Source: Phycisphaerales bacterium (GTDB lineage Bacteria; Planctomycetota; Phycisphaerae; UBA1845; Fen-1342). From it: a stretch of DNA of 33,216 nucleotides. A program made the position numbers and the translations under genes. Location: assembly GCA_016795025.1 (NCBI GenBank), contig JAEUIR010000023.1:1-33216 (forward strand), read 5' to 3'. Shown one piece after another: positions 1 through 8,249 of the stretch; within the stretch, counting starts at the first letter, position 1; each line of letters starts with the position of its first letter. Below the pieces are notes generated by a model. The model had not been told where the DNA came from, did not search any database, and worked only from the letters and a program-made list of their open reading frames with translations.

Positions 1-1
1 G

Positions 2-607
2 GTTGCCGGGCTGATTCTCGGGGGTTTGTTCTTCAGATTCTGGCTGGCTGCGACCGTCGCGGCGTGCTTTGTGGCGATTTCGCTCGGAATTTACACGGAC
101 CGCGTGCTTACTCCGCACTTGCAGAGCTATCTGTCGCGCAATTACGACGCGAGCAGCGAGCTTGTCACGCTGCCCGGCGCGGATGCCGCGATGGTGCCGG
201 CAAGTGCGTCGGGCTGGGGAGCGGTTGCGGACGTGTGGGGCTACCTCTCCAACAATGTGCAACAATTTCAGCCGAGCGTCGGCGCGATCATCGTCGTGAT
301 GAGCATCGCAGGTCTGCTTGTCGGATGGAAGGCGCCGAATCTGTCGCGCTCGATCGGCGCGGCCACGCTGGGAACCGGCGCGACGATGGTGGCGCTTACC
401 ACCCTGCTCGATTGGTATTGGCCGACGGCGCTCGCGCAACTCAAATCGCTCGGCGCCGCGGGCTGGGGCGCTGTCGTGGTGATGTGGATCGTATCGCTCG
501 CGCATAACTACCGATCGATCACGCCGAAAAAGAGACCTGCGAAGGCTGGCGATGCCGCAGCCGCTACGGAAGCGATGAAGCCTGCGGTCAGCGGCACTCC
601 GATCTGA
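2..607 (+). CDS. Unknown multi-pass membrane protein (5' partial)
   Basis: The reading frame is open to the left edge of the window, so the N-terminus is missing. A TTG at 26 could serve as a start, but hydrophobic sequence continues upstream in the same frame (V-A-G-L-I-L-G-G), which favours a truncated gene. Four hydrophobic stretches are visible: the N-terminus, one near VGAIIVVMSIAGLLVGW, one around the alanine/threonine-rich ATLGTGATMVAL segment, and one at AGWGAVVVMWIVSLA. The C-terminal tail is Lys/Ala-rich (KKRPAKAGDAAAA) and probably cytoplasmic. I do not recognise the family. The gene is followed after 59 bp by the phosphatase gene on the same strand, so the two could be cotranscribed, though no shared function is evident. 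Confidence 0.7.
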   Translation, partial: VAGLILGGLFFRFWLAATVAACFVAISLGIYTDRVLTPHLQSYLSRNYDASSELVTLPGADAAMVPASASGWGAVADVWGYLSNNVQQFQPSVGAIIVVMSIAGLLVGWKAPNLSRSIGAATLGTGATMVALTTLLDWYWPTALAQLKSLGAAGWGAVVVMWIVSLAHNYRSITPKKRPAKAGDAAAATEAMKPAVSGTPI

Positions 608-666
608 AAGCAAAATCAGCGGCGATTGAATGCGGCTGTTGTGAATTCCCCTGTTACACTCCGCGC

Positions 667-1251
667 ATGAACTGGAAGCTCGCCCGCGATCCGTATCAAT
701 GGTGGATGTGGCTGTTCGGGCTGGTCGGCAGCCGTTATGACGGCTTGCGCCACTTTTCGGTGGTGGAGCCGGGTGTCTTGATGCGATGCGGACAGCCACG
801 CGCGTCGGAACTCGCCGAAATCCAGAAATCTCACGGGTTGCGCACAATCGTTTGCGCTCGGGGTGGGACACGCCATCCGCTGCGCGGACGTTGGTTTCGC
901 AAGGAACAGACGTTCTGCCAGCGGACGGGCGTACAGCTTGTTCACATGCCGTTTTCTGACAAGTCAATGCCGCCGGAAGATATCTTCGAGCGCTTTCTGG
1001 AAGTTGTCCGCGACCCGGACAATCAACCGGTGCTCGTGCATTGTGAACAGGGGTTTCATCGGACCGGCATCTTGTGCGCGGCGCATCGCATCGCGAATCA
1101 GAACTGGCCAATCGAATCGGCGATCGCGGAAATGGAACAGCTCGGTTTTGAAACGCACGTCGCAAAGCGGCAGAGCTTGCTCGACGCGCTGCGATCGTGG
1201 TCCGGCCGCAGGCTTTCGGCCGCAGCTTCGGGGAGTCGCCCGTTGAACTAA
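667..1251 (+). CDS. Protein tyrosine / dual-specificity phosphatase family protein
   Basis: This 194-residue protein carries the Cys-based phosphatase signature H-C-x5-R-T-G: His125-Cys126 in VHCEQGFHRTG, with Arg132 for phosphate binding. Asp98 in MPFSDKS is placed where the general acid is expected. The N-terminal half (SVVEPGVLMRCGQPRASEL) resembles the start of the DSP/Siw14-like group, which acts on phosphotyrosine or inositol pyrophosphates; the substrate cannot be told from the sequence. A Trp-rich hydrophobic patch (QWWMWLFGLVG, about residues 11-21) could touch the membrane. No clear Shine-Dalgarno precedes the ATG. The gene ends just before a strong hairpin shared with the convergent neighbour. 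Confidence 0.85.
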   Translation: MNWKLARDPYQWWMWLFGLVGSRYDGLRHFSVVEPGVLMRCGQPRASELAEIQKSHGLRTIVCARGGTRHPLRGRWFRKEQTFCQRTGVQLVHMPFSDKSMPPEDIFERFLEVVRDPDNQPVLVHCEQGFHRTGILCAAHRIANQNWPIESAIAEMEQLGFETHVAKRQSLLDALRSWSGRRLSAAASGSRPLN

Positions 1252-1256
1252 GAAAG

Positions 1257-1294
1257 CGGCACGCCAGCGGTTCGTTTGAACCGATGGCGTGCCG
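1257..1294. terminator. Bidirectional hairpin between convergent genes
   Basis: CGGCACGCCA (1257-1266) pairs with TGGCGTGCCG (1285-1294). After one G/A mismatch, CGGTTC (1268-1273) pairs with GAACCG (1278-1283) around a GTTT loop. The structure lies 5 bp after the phosphatase stop and 54 bp after the end of the convergent secreted-protein gene. On the minus strand it runs into CTTTCTT; on the plus strand only TGATTT follows. It fits a shared transcription terminator. Confidence 0.6.
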
Positions 1295-1348
1295 TGATTT
1301 CAGATCGCGAGCGATGAGTCACTCACGTCCGGATTCTCAAAAAGGCGA

Positions 1349-3778
1349 TTACGGGCAGCCACCGCCCACCACGCACGCTACAAACGAATCGATGTCGAAG
1401 TTGTTCACCGCTCCATCGCCGTTTGCATCGTTGACGCAGACGTAATCGCAACCATTCGCGCCGCAGCCAAGGTCGATCCAGTTTTGCTGATCGACGACCG
1501 CCGCCACGAAGCAATCAATGTCGAAGTTATTGACCGAACCGTCACAGTTCGAGTCGGCGACGAGTTGACCCGCACACGGATCGCCGGAGCCGCTGCCAGT
1601 CGCCACGTCCATCCCATTGAACGACGAACTCGGGCCGCCATCGAGCACGTAGTAATTAACCGAGCTGTTGTCAGTCAGCGCCGCGATATCGCCTGCGTCA
1701 ATGTCGCCGTCGTTGTCCACGTCGAGATCGAGTGTATCGGCATAGATCTTCGGCTGAGGAGCCGTCGACCCGGCGAATTCGCCGATCACCAGCGTGTTGT
1801 CGCAGCCCATCGCGATTTCGCGGCCGGTCTGCGAACTGGTGTCGAGAATGACCGTCTTGATGACCGACGGGCCGGTCGGATCAATCACGACCAACTGCGT
1901 TTCGCTAACGCCGGCCGTAAACGCCGACTGTTGGACGAACATGAACGGCGTGATGTCCGGGCGATACTCGATGTCGCAGAATCGCGAGCCGGTTCCGCGC
2001 GTCGGGAAACTGACAACCGGCGTGACGCTGTTGCCGGAGATGCTCAACCGGAAGACCGTGATCAGGTTGCCATCGAACGTGTCGCCACCGGCAAACAGGA
2101 CGTTATCGTTGTCTTCCCAGGTCGTACCCTGCGTGAAGCCCGCATTGAACAAGCCGAAGTCCATTAAAGCGCTGACGCTGGCGCCGCTCCCACTACCACA
2201 GGGTCCGGCCGTGTAGTTCAGGATGTAGACGCGGCCCGTGTCCTGACCGAACACCGCGATCTTCGTATTATCCGGGCTAACGCTGAGGCCGTTCGCGCGG
2301 GTGCAGGCCACGCCGCCGGCCGCAGTGTTAAACCGATACAACTCCTGAATCAGGCCGCTGCCATCGGTTGCGAGGTTGTACAAAACACCGCCCTCGGCCG
2401 GATCGGTGCAGCCGGTGGTCAACGGCGAACCGAAGTTCAGCGCGAGCAGGTTGCCGTCGGCGTTGTGCAGCACGCCGCCGCAATTGTCGAACTCGGTCGA
2501 TTGCGTGGCGAAGGATGTCGGCCAGGTGCCGACCAACGCGCCGTTGCGAGCCAGATGCTCGCTGCCGGCCGAAAGGACGCTCAGACCGAACGCCACGTCG
2601 CACCCCTGGACCGGGACTGGCGCCAGCGAGCACGGATTCGGCGTGCAGGTGGTGTTGTTGCCGACATAAGCGCCGGCCGCCGCAAGGCAATCGTCGCGAT
2701 CGACGACCGCACAGGTGCCATTTGGAAAACAGCATGCGCCGCTCGGCTGCGGGCACGGATTCGGCGTGCAGGTTGTATTGTCGCCGTTGTAGACGCCGCC
2801 CTGCGCGGCGCAATCGCCCGGCGATTGGTTGCCCTGGCAGGTGCCATCAAACGCGAAGCAGCAAGCGCCAAACCGCGTGCTCGGACAAGCGCCCAACGCA
2901 CACACGGAGCCGTCGCCGCCGTAGGTTCCGCTGTATGTCGCGCTGCAATCGGCGGAAGTCGTCACAATGCAGAAGCCGTCGCCATAGCAGCAGCGCCCCA
3001 CGCAGCCAACCAAATAGTTAATGCGGCCGGGGTTCAGCGATATGCCGCTGGGATCGCTGATACCGATGGCCGCCCATCCGAAATGTCGCGTCGCGTCGAA
3101 GTTGTATGGGCCGCCGGGATTCGTGCCGGTGGTAAGTCCGCCCGCCCATGATCCGCTGGCCAACGGACGGCCCGTCCCGCAATCGATCAGTCGATATAAG
3201 ACGGCCGGGTTAAACCCGGTGAACGCACCGAGCGCGGTGCCGCCGATTTCATCGGCATATTCGCAATTCACGCCCGTGTCGTTTTCCGCAAAGCTCACCG
3301 CATCGACAACCGTGAACCCCGGCAGGCCGCCCGCATCGAGCGCGCAGTCATCATTCGCATCAAGGTCTGAAGCGGCGGTCGGTGGCGTGCCGAAACCGAG
3401 GATGTAGGTATTGGAGCCGTTCTCAATATCTGGAGTGAAATCCGCGACCCATATATTCGTGCCCACGTCGGGGCCGGGCTGAATGACCGTCGCGGCATCG
3501 CGTCGCAGCAGTAGACCATTCGCGCCGGTGGATTGCCCGACCAGCGAATAGACCGCATCCACGATACCCGCGGTGGTTCCGTCACCCTCGATGATTACGA
3601 TGTAATACGCCGACAAGTCGAAATTCGCGTCTCCACCGATCTCGATAAACTCCTGGCCGTTGTCCGTCCCGGGAGTGGGGTTCATGTAAATTTCGCTGAA
3701 GTACGGCTGGTTCTGAGCCAGCGCCGCCCCCGCGCCAAAGGCTGCGCAGAGCGAGAGTGTCGCCAAGAACTTCTTCAT
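1349..3778 (-). CDS. Large secreted protein: lamin-tail-like N-terminus, Cys-rich repeats, dockerin-like tail
   Basis: The 809-residue protein starts at an ATG preceded by a perfect GGAGG (ACGGAGGATCAG) and has a clear signal peptide cleaved near ALA-Q (residues 1-21). Residues 25-130 (FSEIYMNPTPGTDNGQEFIEI) resemble a lamin-tail domain. Residues 262-383 hold three repeats with the spacing CC-C-C-C-C; the last two begin GACCF and end TTCTPNPC. Residues 390-680 are beta-rich without a family I can name, possibly a propeller. An EF-hand-like loop DVDNDGDIDAGDI lies near 687, and two dockerin-like loops lie at about 742 (DSNCDGSVNNFDIDCF) and 783 (DANGDGAVNNFDIDSF). Such tails are common on planctomycete exported proteins and probably bind calcium; a cohesin partner is not implied. 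The role is unknown, perhaps cell-surface or extracellular. Confidence 0.85.
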   Translation of the reverse strand: MKKFLATLSLCAAFGAGAALAQNQPYFSEIYMNPTPGTDNGQEFIEIGGDANFDLSAYYIVIIEGDGTTAGIVDAVYSLVGQSTGANGLLLRRDAATVIQPGPDVGTNIWVADFTPDIENGSNTYILGFGTPPTAASDLDANDDCALDAGGLPGFTVVDAVSFAENDTGVNCEYADEIGGTALGAFTGFNPAVLYRLIDCGTGRPLASGSWAGGLTTGTNPGGPYNFDATRHFGWAAIGISDPSGISLNPGRINYLVGCVGRCCYGDGFCIVTTSADCSATYSGTYGGDGSVCALGACPSTRFGACCFAFDGTCQGNQSPGDCAAQGGVYNGDNTTCTPNPCPQPSGACCFPNGTCAVVDRDDCLAAAGAYVGNNTTCTPNPCSLAPVPVQGCDVAFGLSVLSAGSEHLARNGALVGTWPTSFATQSTEFDNCGGVLHNADGNLLALNFGSPLTTGCTDPAEGGVLYNLATDGSGLIQELYRFNTAAGGVACTRANGLSVSPDNTKIAVFGQDTGRVYILNYTAGPCGSGSGASVSALMDFGLFNAGFTQGTTWEDNDNVLFAGGDTFDGNLITVFRLSISGNSVTPVVSFPTRGTGSRFCDIEYRPDITPFMFVQQSAFTAGVSETQLVVIDPTGPSVIKTVILDTSSQTGREIAMGCDNTLVIGEFAGSTAPQPKIYADTLDLDVDNDGDIDAGDIAALTDNSSVNYYVLDGGPSSSFNGMDVATGSGSGDPCAGQLVADSNCDGSVNNFDIDCFVAAVVDQQNWIDLGCGANGCDYVCVNDANGDGAVNNFDIDSFVACVVGGGCP

Positions 3779-3874
3779 CTGATCCTCCGTAAATTTCTCA
3801 AGAAATACAGCTTCTTTCGAACGCCGTCCAAGCCAGCATGTTAGGGTACCATAGTTAACGAAATATTAAGAGGG

Positions 3875-4654
3875 CTATGAGGCTGCGTTGTCCGCATTTT
3901 TTCGCGGCGCGGCGAAGTCGGGGCGGAGGACGTGCTGCGAGATGATTGAGGCTCGACTCTCCGATAACATCGATTCGACGCGATCGAGCGACAGTACGCC
4001 GCACGCGGCAACCTCTTGGCCCTCAATCTCTTGTGGCGACTTGGACATCACGAGATCGAACGGTCCGACGGCGGACCGCCGCAGGTGCGTCATGACTCCC
4101 CCGCACACAAGCGCGGCTCCCAGGTCGCGAACGAGCGAGCGAACATAAGTGCCCCGGCCACAGGTCATAACAAATTTCAATTCGGGCCATTCGTAGGTCG
4201 TCAGACAAATCGAGTCGATTCGCACGCGCTTGACGGGCATTTCAAAAGTCTCGCCGGCCCGCATGCGACGATAAGCGGCAAGCCCGCCGATTTTGATCGC
4301 GCTGCTTGGCGGCGGCACCTGATCGATCTCGCCTTCGAACCGCGCGAGCGCCTGCGCGACGGCTTCGCGGTTCGCCTGCTTCGCGCCGGGGACCGGGATC
4401 AACGGCCGTTCCAGATCATACGTTTCGTTCGTAACGTCAAGCCGAACGGTGGTTTCATAGGTTTTTGGCAGCCCCATCAAGCGCTCGACCAGCTTTGTCG
4501 CGCGCCCCAGGCAAATCAGCAACACGCCTTCCGCGAGCGGATCGAGCGTACCGGCATGGCCGCTCTTTCGTTGGCGAGTGACGCGGCGCACCCAGCCAAG
4601 CGCTTGCGCACTGCTGATTCCAGGGGGCTTGTTCAATACGATGAGGCCGTCCAT
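3875..4654 (-). CDS. truB: tRNA pseudouridine(55) synthase TruB
   Basis: TruB isomerises U55 in the T-loop of tRNAs in the cytoplasm. The 259-residue protein has the family's N-terminal motif GLIVLNKPPGISS, then the catalytic block GHAGTLDPLAEGVL with the nucleophilic Asp38, followed by KTYETTVRLDVTNETYD. The motif RGTYVRSLVRDLG lies in the C-terminal half. It is shorter than E. coli TruB (about 314 residues) because it lacks a full C-terminal PUA-type domain, as in many other bacteria. No convincing Shine-Dalgarno precedes the ATG. It is not next to rbfA, infB or rpsO, the usual partners, so it looks like a stand-alone gene divergent from the coiled-coil membrane protein. Confidence 0.93.
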   Translation of the reverse strand: MDGLIVLNKPPGISSAQALGWVRRVTRQRKSGHAGTLDPLAEGVLLICLGRATKLVERLMGLPKTYETTVRLDVTNETYDLERPLIPVPGAKQANREAVAQALARFEGEIDQVPPPSSAIKIGGLAAYRRMRAGETFEMPVKRVRIDSICLTTYEWPELKFVMTCGRGTYVRSLVRDLGAALVCGGVMTHLRRSAVGPFDLVMSKSPQEIEGQEVAACGVLSLDRVESMLSESRASIISQHVLRPDFAAPRKNADNAAS

Positions 4655-4735
4655 CGCTTTAATTTAGGGGCGATGCGCCGCCGCCGCACGCCCCAAGGCT
4701 GTTGTGAGCCTGCGGAGGAATCCGAATAACGTGTT

Positions 4736-4765
4736 TTGACAAACCCCGCATACATCCCTGATACT
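4736..4765 (+). promoter_or_regulatory. Sigma70-type promoter for the coiled-coil membrane protein gene
   Basis: A perfect TTGACA (4736-4741) is followed after 18 bp by GATACT (4760-4765, four of six matches to TATAAT). It lies about 100 bp upstream of the preferred ATG at 4865. Its presence argues against the in-frame TTG at 4736 being a start codon, because that TTG is the -35 box itself. Confidence 0.55.
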
Positions 4766-4864
4766 GCCTACCCCGGCGGGAGCGCCTGCGGAGGCGCCGC
4801 CGACTGGCAAGAACCTGCGATATGCTACCTCGCGTTTGAACGCATTCAGACAGGAGTGAGTCGA

Positions 4865-6268
4865 ATGGCCGGACGTCCTGCACCGCGCGGCGGCGGTTTA
4901 ACGGGGCTTCATTATGCCCTGTTCAGCTTCGTGTTCGTCGCCCTGGCGGCATTTATCGCATTCGTCGTCATGCTCACCAAGGTGGGCGACGCGAATAAAC
5001 GCGCGTCGGATGCCGAGCGCCGTCTAAGCCAGTATGGATCGCCGCCCGCGTATTACGCGGATGAGGCGAACGCGCGTGGCGGAAACGTGTTCAGCGTGCT
5101 GGACCAGGACCGCCAGCGGCTTTCCAAGCTGGTGACAGGTAGCCCGGAGGCGGTAGGCGCGACGGTTCAGACCGAGGCGCAATCTTTCATTAAGCGGGCG
5201 AACGAAACGCACGCGGGATTGCTGAACGCCGAAGAGCCGCTGATGGCCAACATGGCCCGCCTGGAGAAGGCATTTGCCGAAGAGAAAGGCAAATCCGGCG
5301 TGCTGGCTGAAGAGCTCGCAGCGGCGCAAGAGGAAAATAAAGCTTTGAGCGACGGCAACAAGGCGGCGCGGGATGAATATGAAAAACAGGTCGCGGCACT
5401 TAAGCAGCGGGTCGAGCAGCTTGAGGCGCAAACCGCGCAGTCGATGACGCAGAAGGATCAGCAGCTCACCGACCTTCAGGCCAACCTCGAATCGTCCACG
5501 CAGGATCTGAACAAGACCAAGCAGGACACCGCGCGCGAAGTTCGCGACAAGGATCTCACAATCGCGCGGCAAAACAACATGATTGAAACGCTTACCAAAG
5601 AAGTGCGAACGCTGCGCAAAAGCGGATTCGATCCCGAGGCGATCCTCACCAAGGCTGACGGCCGAATTATTCGCGCTATCCCCGGTAGCGATATTGTGTA
5701 CATCAACGTCGGGAGCCGTGATCGCATCAAGGTGGGCATGGGCTTTGCGGTGTATTCGCAAACGCGCGAAGCGCCCAAGTCGCTCGACGGTAAGGCCAGT
5801 CTCGAAGTGCTCACGCTCATGGAAGACACCGCCGAATGTCGCGTGCTGCGCTCCGAGCCGGGCCAGCCGATCATCGAAGGCGACATCATCGTCAACATCG
5901 CGTTTGAGCGCGACCGTCTGCCGAAGTTCCTGGTCACGGGCGAGTACGATCTCGACTACAACGGTGCCGCGGATTTCGACGGCGTTGATAAGGTCAAGGC
6001 GCTGGTGCGGCGCTGGGGCGGCCAGGTGGTCGATACGCTGGACGAGACGACCGATTTCATCATCATCGGCCGATCGCCGGTGGTGCCCTCGCCGGGTGAA
6101 GCCGACACTGCGGTGACGCGCGAGCTGGCAAACGACAAGTCCCGCGAGCTGGCGCAGTTTCGCGATCTGATTACCCGCGCTCAAGCCCGCTACATCCCGG
6201 TGATCAACCAGAATCAATTTCTGTATCTGATTGGTTACACCAGCGATGATTCGGTGGCGAGCCGCTAA
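4865..6268 (+). CDS. Membrane-anchored coiled-coil protein with beta-barrel and BRCT-like C-terminus
   Basis: I choose the ATG at 4865 because AGGAGTGAG lies 5 bp upstream and the preceding in-frame codons overlap a promoter; this gives 467 residues. In order: a Gly/Pro-rich start, one transmembrane helix at about 13-38, a long coiled coil rich in Glu/Gln/Lys/Ala at about 122-252, and a small beta domain at about 262-349 (DIVYINVGSRDRIKVGMGFAVY ... IIEGDIIVN), reminiscent of FlgT-C-like barrels. The last segment, about 353-457, contains KFLVTGEY, then RRWGGQVVDTLDETTDFIIIG, then ARYIPVINQNQFLYLIG. The order F-x-x-TG, GG-x-V, TT/TD-hydrophobic-G and a final pathway-like helix is that of BRCT domains. 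The function is unknown; one short N-terminal anchor would place the coiled coil on one side of the inner membrane. Confidence 0.8.
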   Translation: MAGRPAPRGGGLTGLHYALFSFVFVALAAFIAFVVMLTKVGDANKRASDAERRLSQYGSPPAYYADEANARGGNVFSVLDQDRQRLSKLVTGSPEAVGATVQTEAQSFIKRANETHAGLLNAEEPLMANMARLEKAFAEEKGKSGVLAEELAAAQEENKALSDGNKAARDEYEKQVAALKQRVEQLEAQTAQSMTQKDQQLTDLQANLESSTQDLNKTKQDTAREVRDKDLTIARQNNMIETLTKEVRTLRKSGFDPEAILTKADGRIIRAIPGSDIVYINVGSRDRIKVGMGFAVYSQTREAPKSLDGKASLEVLTLMEDTAECRVLRSEPGQPIIEGDIIVNIAFERDRLPKFLVTGEYDLDYNGAADFDGVDKVKALVRRWGGQVVDTLDETTDFIIIGRSPVVPSPGEADTAVTRELANDKSRELAQFRDLITRAQARYIPVINQNQFLYLIGYTSDDSVASR

Positions 6269-6604
6269 CATCCCACTCGCGCGACGAAGCCGAGAAACAT
6301 CAGTTTCGACGCGGTGCGAGATTTCGTGCCGCGTTTTTTTTGTGCCGACTTTCGGCTGTTCGCTCCGCGGCCGAACTTGAGCAAGCGCGCTCCGCCGGTG
6401 GTGAGCTGCGGCTGAATATCAAGCGAATGAACGAGGGCCGCGTGACAACGCTAATGCTGCCGACGGCGACAAGCACGCCCGCGGAATAGGCGGGCGCGGG
6501 TCAGGATCAATCGCGGTGATGAGACCGCGCGGCGTTTTGAGCTTAAGCCGCCACGCGGCGCTTTCTTTTCTTCATTCAACCGGCGCGGTGAGACAATCTG
6601 AGCA
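6269..6604. other. Intergenic region between convergent genes
   Basis: These 336 bp separate the coiled-coil membrane protein gene from the end of the helicase gene. Besides the intrinsic terminator near the left end, there is a 7-bp hairpin CGCCCGC/GCGGGCG (6476-6482 with 6490-6496) and a shorter GCCGC-CAC-GCGGC hairpin near 6547-6559 followed by CTTTCTTTTCTT on the plus strand. A plus-strand frame is open from about 6341 to a TAG near 6489 and would give roughly 50 residues. It has no ribosome-binding site and weak codon bias, so I do not call it a gene. Confidence 0.5.
6310..6341 (+). terminator. Rho-independent terminator
   Basis: CGCGGTGCGAG (6310-6320) folds back on TTCGTGCCGCG (ending 6333) with a few G-T pairs and a two-base loop, and is followed directly by eight T residues (6334-6341). 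It starts about 40 bp after the stop of the coiled-coil membrane protein gene, whose transcript it should end. It is the only textbook hairpin-plus-T-run in the window. Confidence 0.78.
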
Positions 6605-7906
6605 TCATCTCGCGACGTAACGACCACGATTCGCGGAGCGCTTTCGCGCGTTTCGCCGCGCTTCGCGCATGCCTGGGTCGTGCCGGCGCGGATTGTGGCT
6701 CGGTCGCGGAACCGAGACTGGTTCGCGGCGCGGCGGTACAGCAGGCTCAGTGGTCAACGTCTTCGGCAACTCGGCCGACGGCACTCTTGCCCCGATTGTC
6801 TGCTCGATCGCGCGCAGCAGCTTGAACTCATCGCCGTCGCAGAACGAAATCGCCACGCCGCTTGCTCCGGCGCGGCCGGTGCGACCGATGCGATGCACAT
6901 AGGCCTCCGGCTCCATCGGCAAGTCGAAATTGAAAACATGCGAAATACCATCGACATCGAGCCCGCGCGCCGCAACATCCGTGGCGACCAACACGCGCAC
7001 GGCGTCTCCGCGGAAGCGATCCAGCGCCCTCTTGCGTTGATTCTGGGCTTTGTTGCCGTGAATCGCGTCCGACGCGATGCCGAATTGATTCAGGTGTCGG
7101 CTCAGGCGCTCGGCGCCGAATTTCGTCTTGGTGAAGACCAACGCGCGGCGGATTTCGCGGTCGGCCAGAAAATGCCGCAGCAGCACGGCCTTTTGCGGGC
7201 GCGACACCTTATACACGCGCTGCTCGATCAACGCGGTTGTCTGCGCCACGGGGGCAACCGACACATGGATCGGGTCGTGAAGCAACGCCGTCGCCAACTC
7301 GCGAATCGGCGGCGGCATAGTGGCTGAGAACAGCAGCGTCTGGCGCGCCGGCGGTGCGGGCAGCGCCGCGGCAATGCGACGAATCGGCCGAATGAAACCC
7401 ATATCGAGCATGCGATCGGCCTCATCGAGCACGAACACCGCGATCTGCGAGAGGTTGACCAGTCTTTGCTCCATCAGGTCCATCAGTCGGCCCGGCGTGG
7501 CCACGAGAACATCTGTGCCGCGCTGAAGCGACTTCACCTGGCCGGACTGGCTGACCCCTCCATAAATAACCGTTTGTTGCAGCCCCGTATGGCTGCCGTA
7601 CGCGGCGAATGAATCGGCGATCTGCGTCGCCAGCTCGCGCGTCGGAGACAGCACCAGCACGCGCGGCAATCGCGGTCCGCGCGGCTCGGCACGGTTCATT
7701 CCGGCCAACCGATGCAGCGTCGGCAATGCGAAGGCGGCTGTTTTGCCTGTGCCGGTTTGTGCAGAACCCAACAGATCGCGCCCCGCCAACGCAGGCGGAA
7801 TCGCCTGCATCTGAATCGGCGTGGGGGTCGAATAACCGTTGTCGCGCAGGGCGCGCAGAATGGGCCCACCGAGTTTCATCTGTTCAAACGTCGTCAAATC
7901 AAGCAT
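6605..7906 (-). CDS. DEAD-box ATP-dependent RNA helicase, RhlE-like
   Basis: The 433-residue protein unwinds or remodels RNA using ATP, probably in ribosome assembly, mRNA decay or cold adaptation. All core motifs are visible: the Q motif (GYSTPTPIQMQAIP), AQTGTGKT (about 49-56), PTRELA, TPGR, DEAD (about 161-164), SAT (194-196), VFTKTK, ATDVAARGLD and HRIGRTGR (about 338-345). The tail is short, Arg- and Pro-rich, and probably binds RNA non-specifically. The ATG at 7906 matches the usual N-terminus (LTTFEQMKLGGPILRAL). An in-frame TTG ten codons upstream is possible but less likely. GGGAG directly touches the ATG, so the ribosome-binding site is not ideal. RhlE is the closest named type; the exact paralogue cannot be fixed here. 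Confidence 0.93.
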   Translation of the reverse strand: MLDLTTFEQMKLGGPILRALRDNGYSTPTPIQMQAIPPALAGRDLLGSAQTGTGKTAAFALPTLHRLAGMNRAEPRGPRLPRVLVLSPTRELATQIADSFAAYGSHTGLQQTVIYGGVSQSGQVKSLQRGTDVLVATPGRLMDLMEQRLVNLSQIAVFVLDEADRMLDMGFIRPIRRIAAALPAPPARQTLLFSATMPPPIRELATALLHDPIHVSVAPVAQTTALIEQRVYKVSRPQKAVLLRHFLADREIRRALVFTKTKFGAERLSRHLNQFGIASDAIHGNKAQNQRKRALDRFRGDAVRVLVATDVAARGLDVDGISHVFNFDLPMEPEAYVHRIGRTGRAGASGVAISFCDGDEFKLLRAIEQTIGARVPSAELPKTLTTEPAVPPRREPVSVPRPSHNPRRHDPGMREARRNARKRSANRGRYVAR

Positions 7907-8086
7907 CTCCCGAGCCCGCGCGCGAAACCGGCGCAAGACTCATTGTGAAGTTCCGGCGATTTCGCGACATTGGCGAATTCGCATGACCATTCCTGGTCGC
8001 GGCGTCGCTGCGGCAAACGGCCGAGGACGCTGTCAATCGATTCCCAGGACGATCTTGCCCGATCCGGCCGAGGCGGGAGGAGAAGA

Positions 8087-8182
8087 ATGGCGCTGAGCCA
8101 ACTGACTGTTGTGTTGAATCTTAACCGCTGGCGCGCAATTGTCCAATACCATGCACACATGCGGCGCGCCGGCGCGCAATAA
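8087..8182 (+). CDS. Possible 31-residue small protein
   Basis: An ATG at 8087 follows GGGAGGAG with about 6 bp spacing, the best ribosome-binding site on the plus strand in this area. The product begins MALSQLTVVLNLN and ends MRRAGAQ. No transmembrane segment or known family is evident, and the frame stays open upstream, as high-G+C sequence often does. It could be chance. Confidence 0.18.
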   Translation: MALSQLTVVLNLNRWRAIVQYHAHMRRAGAQ

Positions 8183-8207
8183 CGGGCGCCCACGATGGAG
8201 CGCCCGT
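8182..8207. terminator. Terminator-like hairpin after the exported-protein gene
   Basis: ACGGGCGC (8182-8189) is the exact complement of GCGCCCGT (8200-8207), with a 10-base loop. It lies 43 bp downstream of the minus-strand stop at 8250. No strong T-run follows, only TATTG on the minus strand, so it is a weak or assisted terminator. Confidence 0.42.
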
Positions 8208-8249
8208 CGAATCCGCGGATCAATCAAGGACGAGGCGAATGAACGCGAA

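Larger units (their letters stand above)
7907..8249. other. Intergenic region upstream of the helicase gene
   Basis: This 343-bp stretch holds the terminator-like hairpin at 8182-8207 for the exported-protein gene and, presumably, the helicase promoter, for which I see no convincing -35/-10 pair. A plus-strand 31-codon frame (8087-8182) with a strong ribosome-binding site is described separately. Nothing else is recognisable. Confidence 0.45.

Noticed and set aside
1484-3021. Plus-strand open frames opposite the secreted Cys-rich protein
   Set aside because: They are Arg-rich shadows of the minus-strand gene, which has a signal peptide, ordered repeats and dockerin-like loops.
4736-4864. TTG at 4736 as start of the coiled-coil protein
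   Set aside because: The TTG is the first half of a perfect -35 box TTGACA with a -10 at 18 bp. The ATG at 4865 has a good ribosome-binding site.
5024-6271. Long minus-strand open frame (415 codons) opposite the coiled-coil membrane protein
   Set aside because: It mirrors the plus-strand gene, which has a transmembrane helix, coiled coil and recognisable domain blocks. The minus product has no family features; such antisense frames are common in high-G+C coding DNA.
6341-6491. Open stretch of about 50 codons in the 6269-6604 gap
   Set aside because: No ribosome-binding site, weak third-position bias and no recognisable motif.
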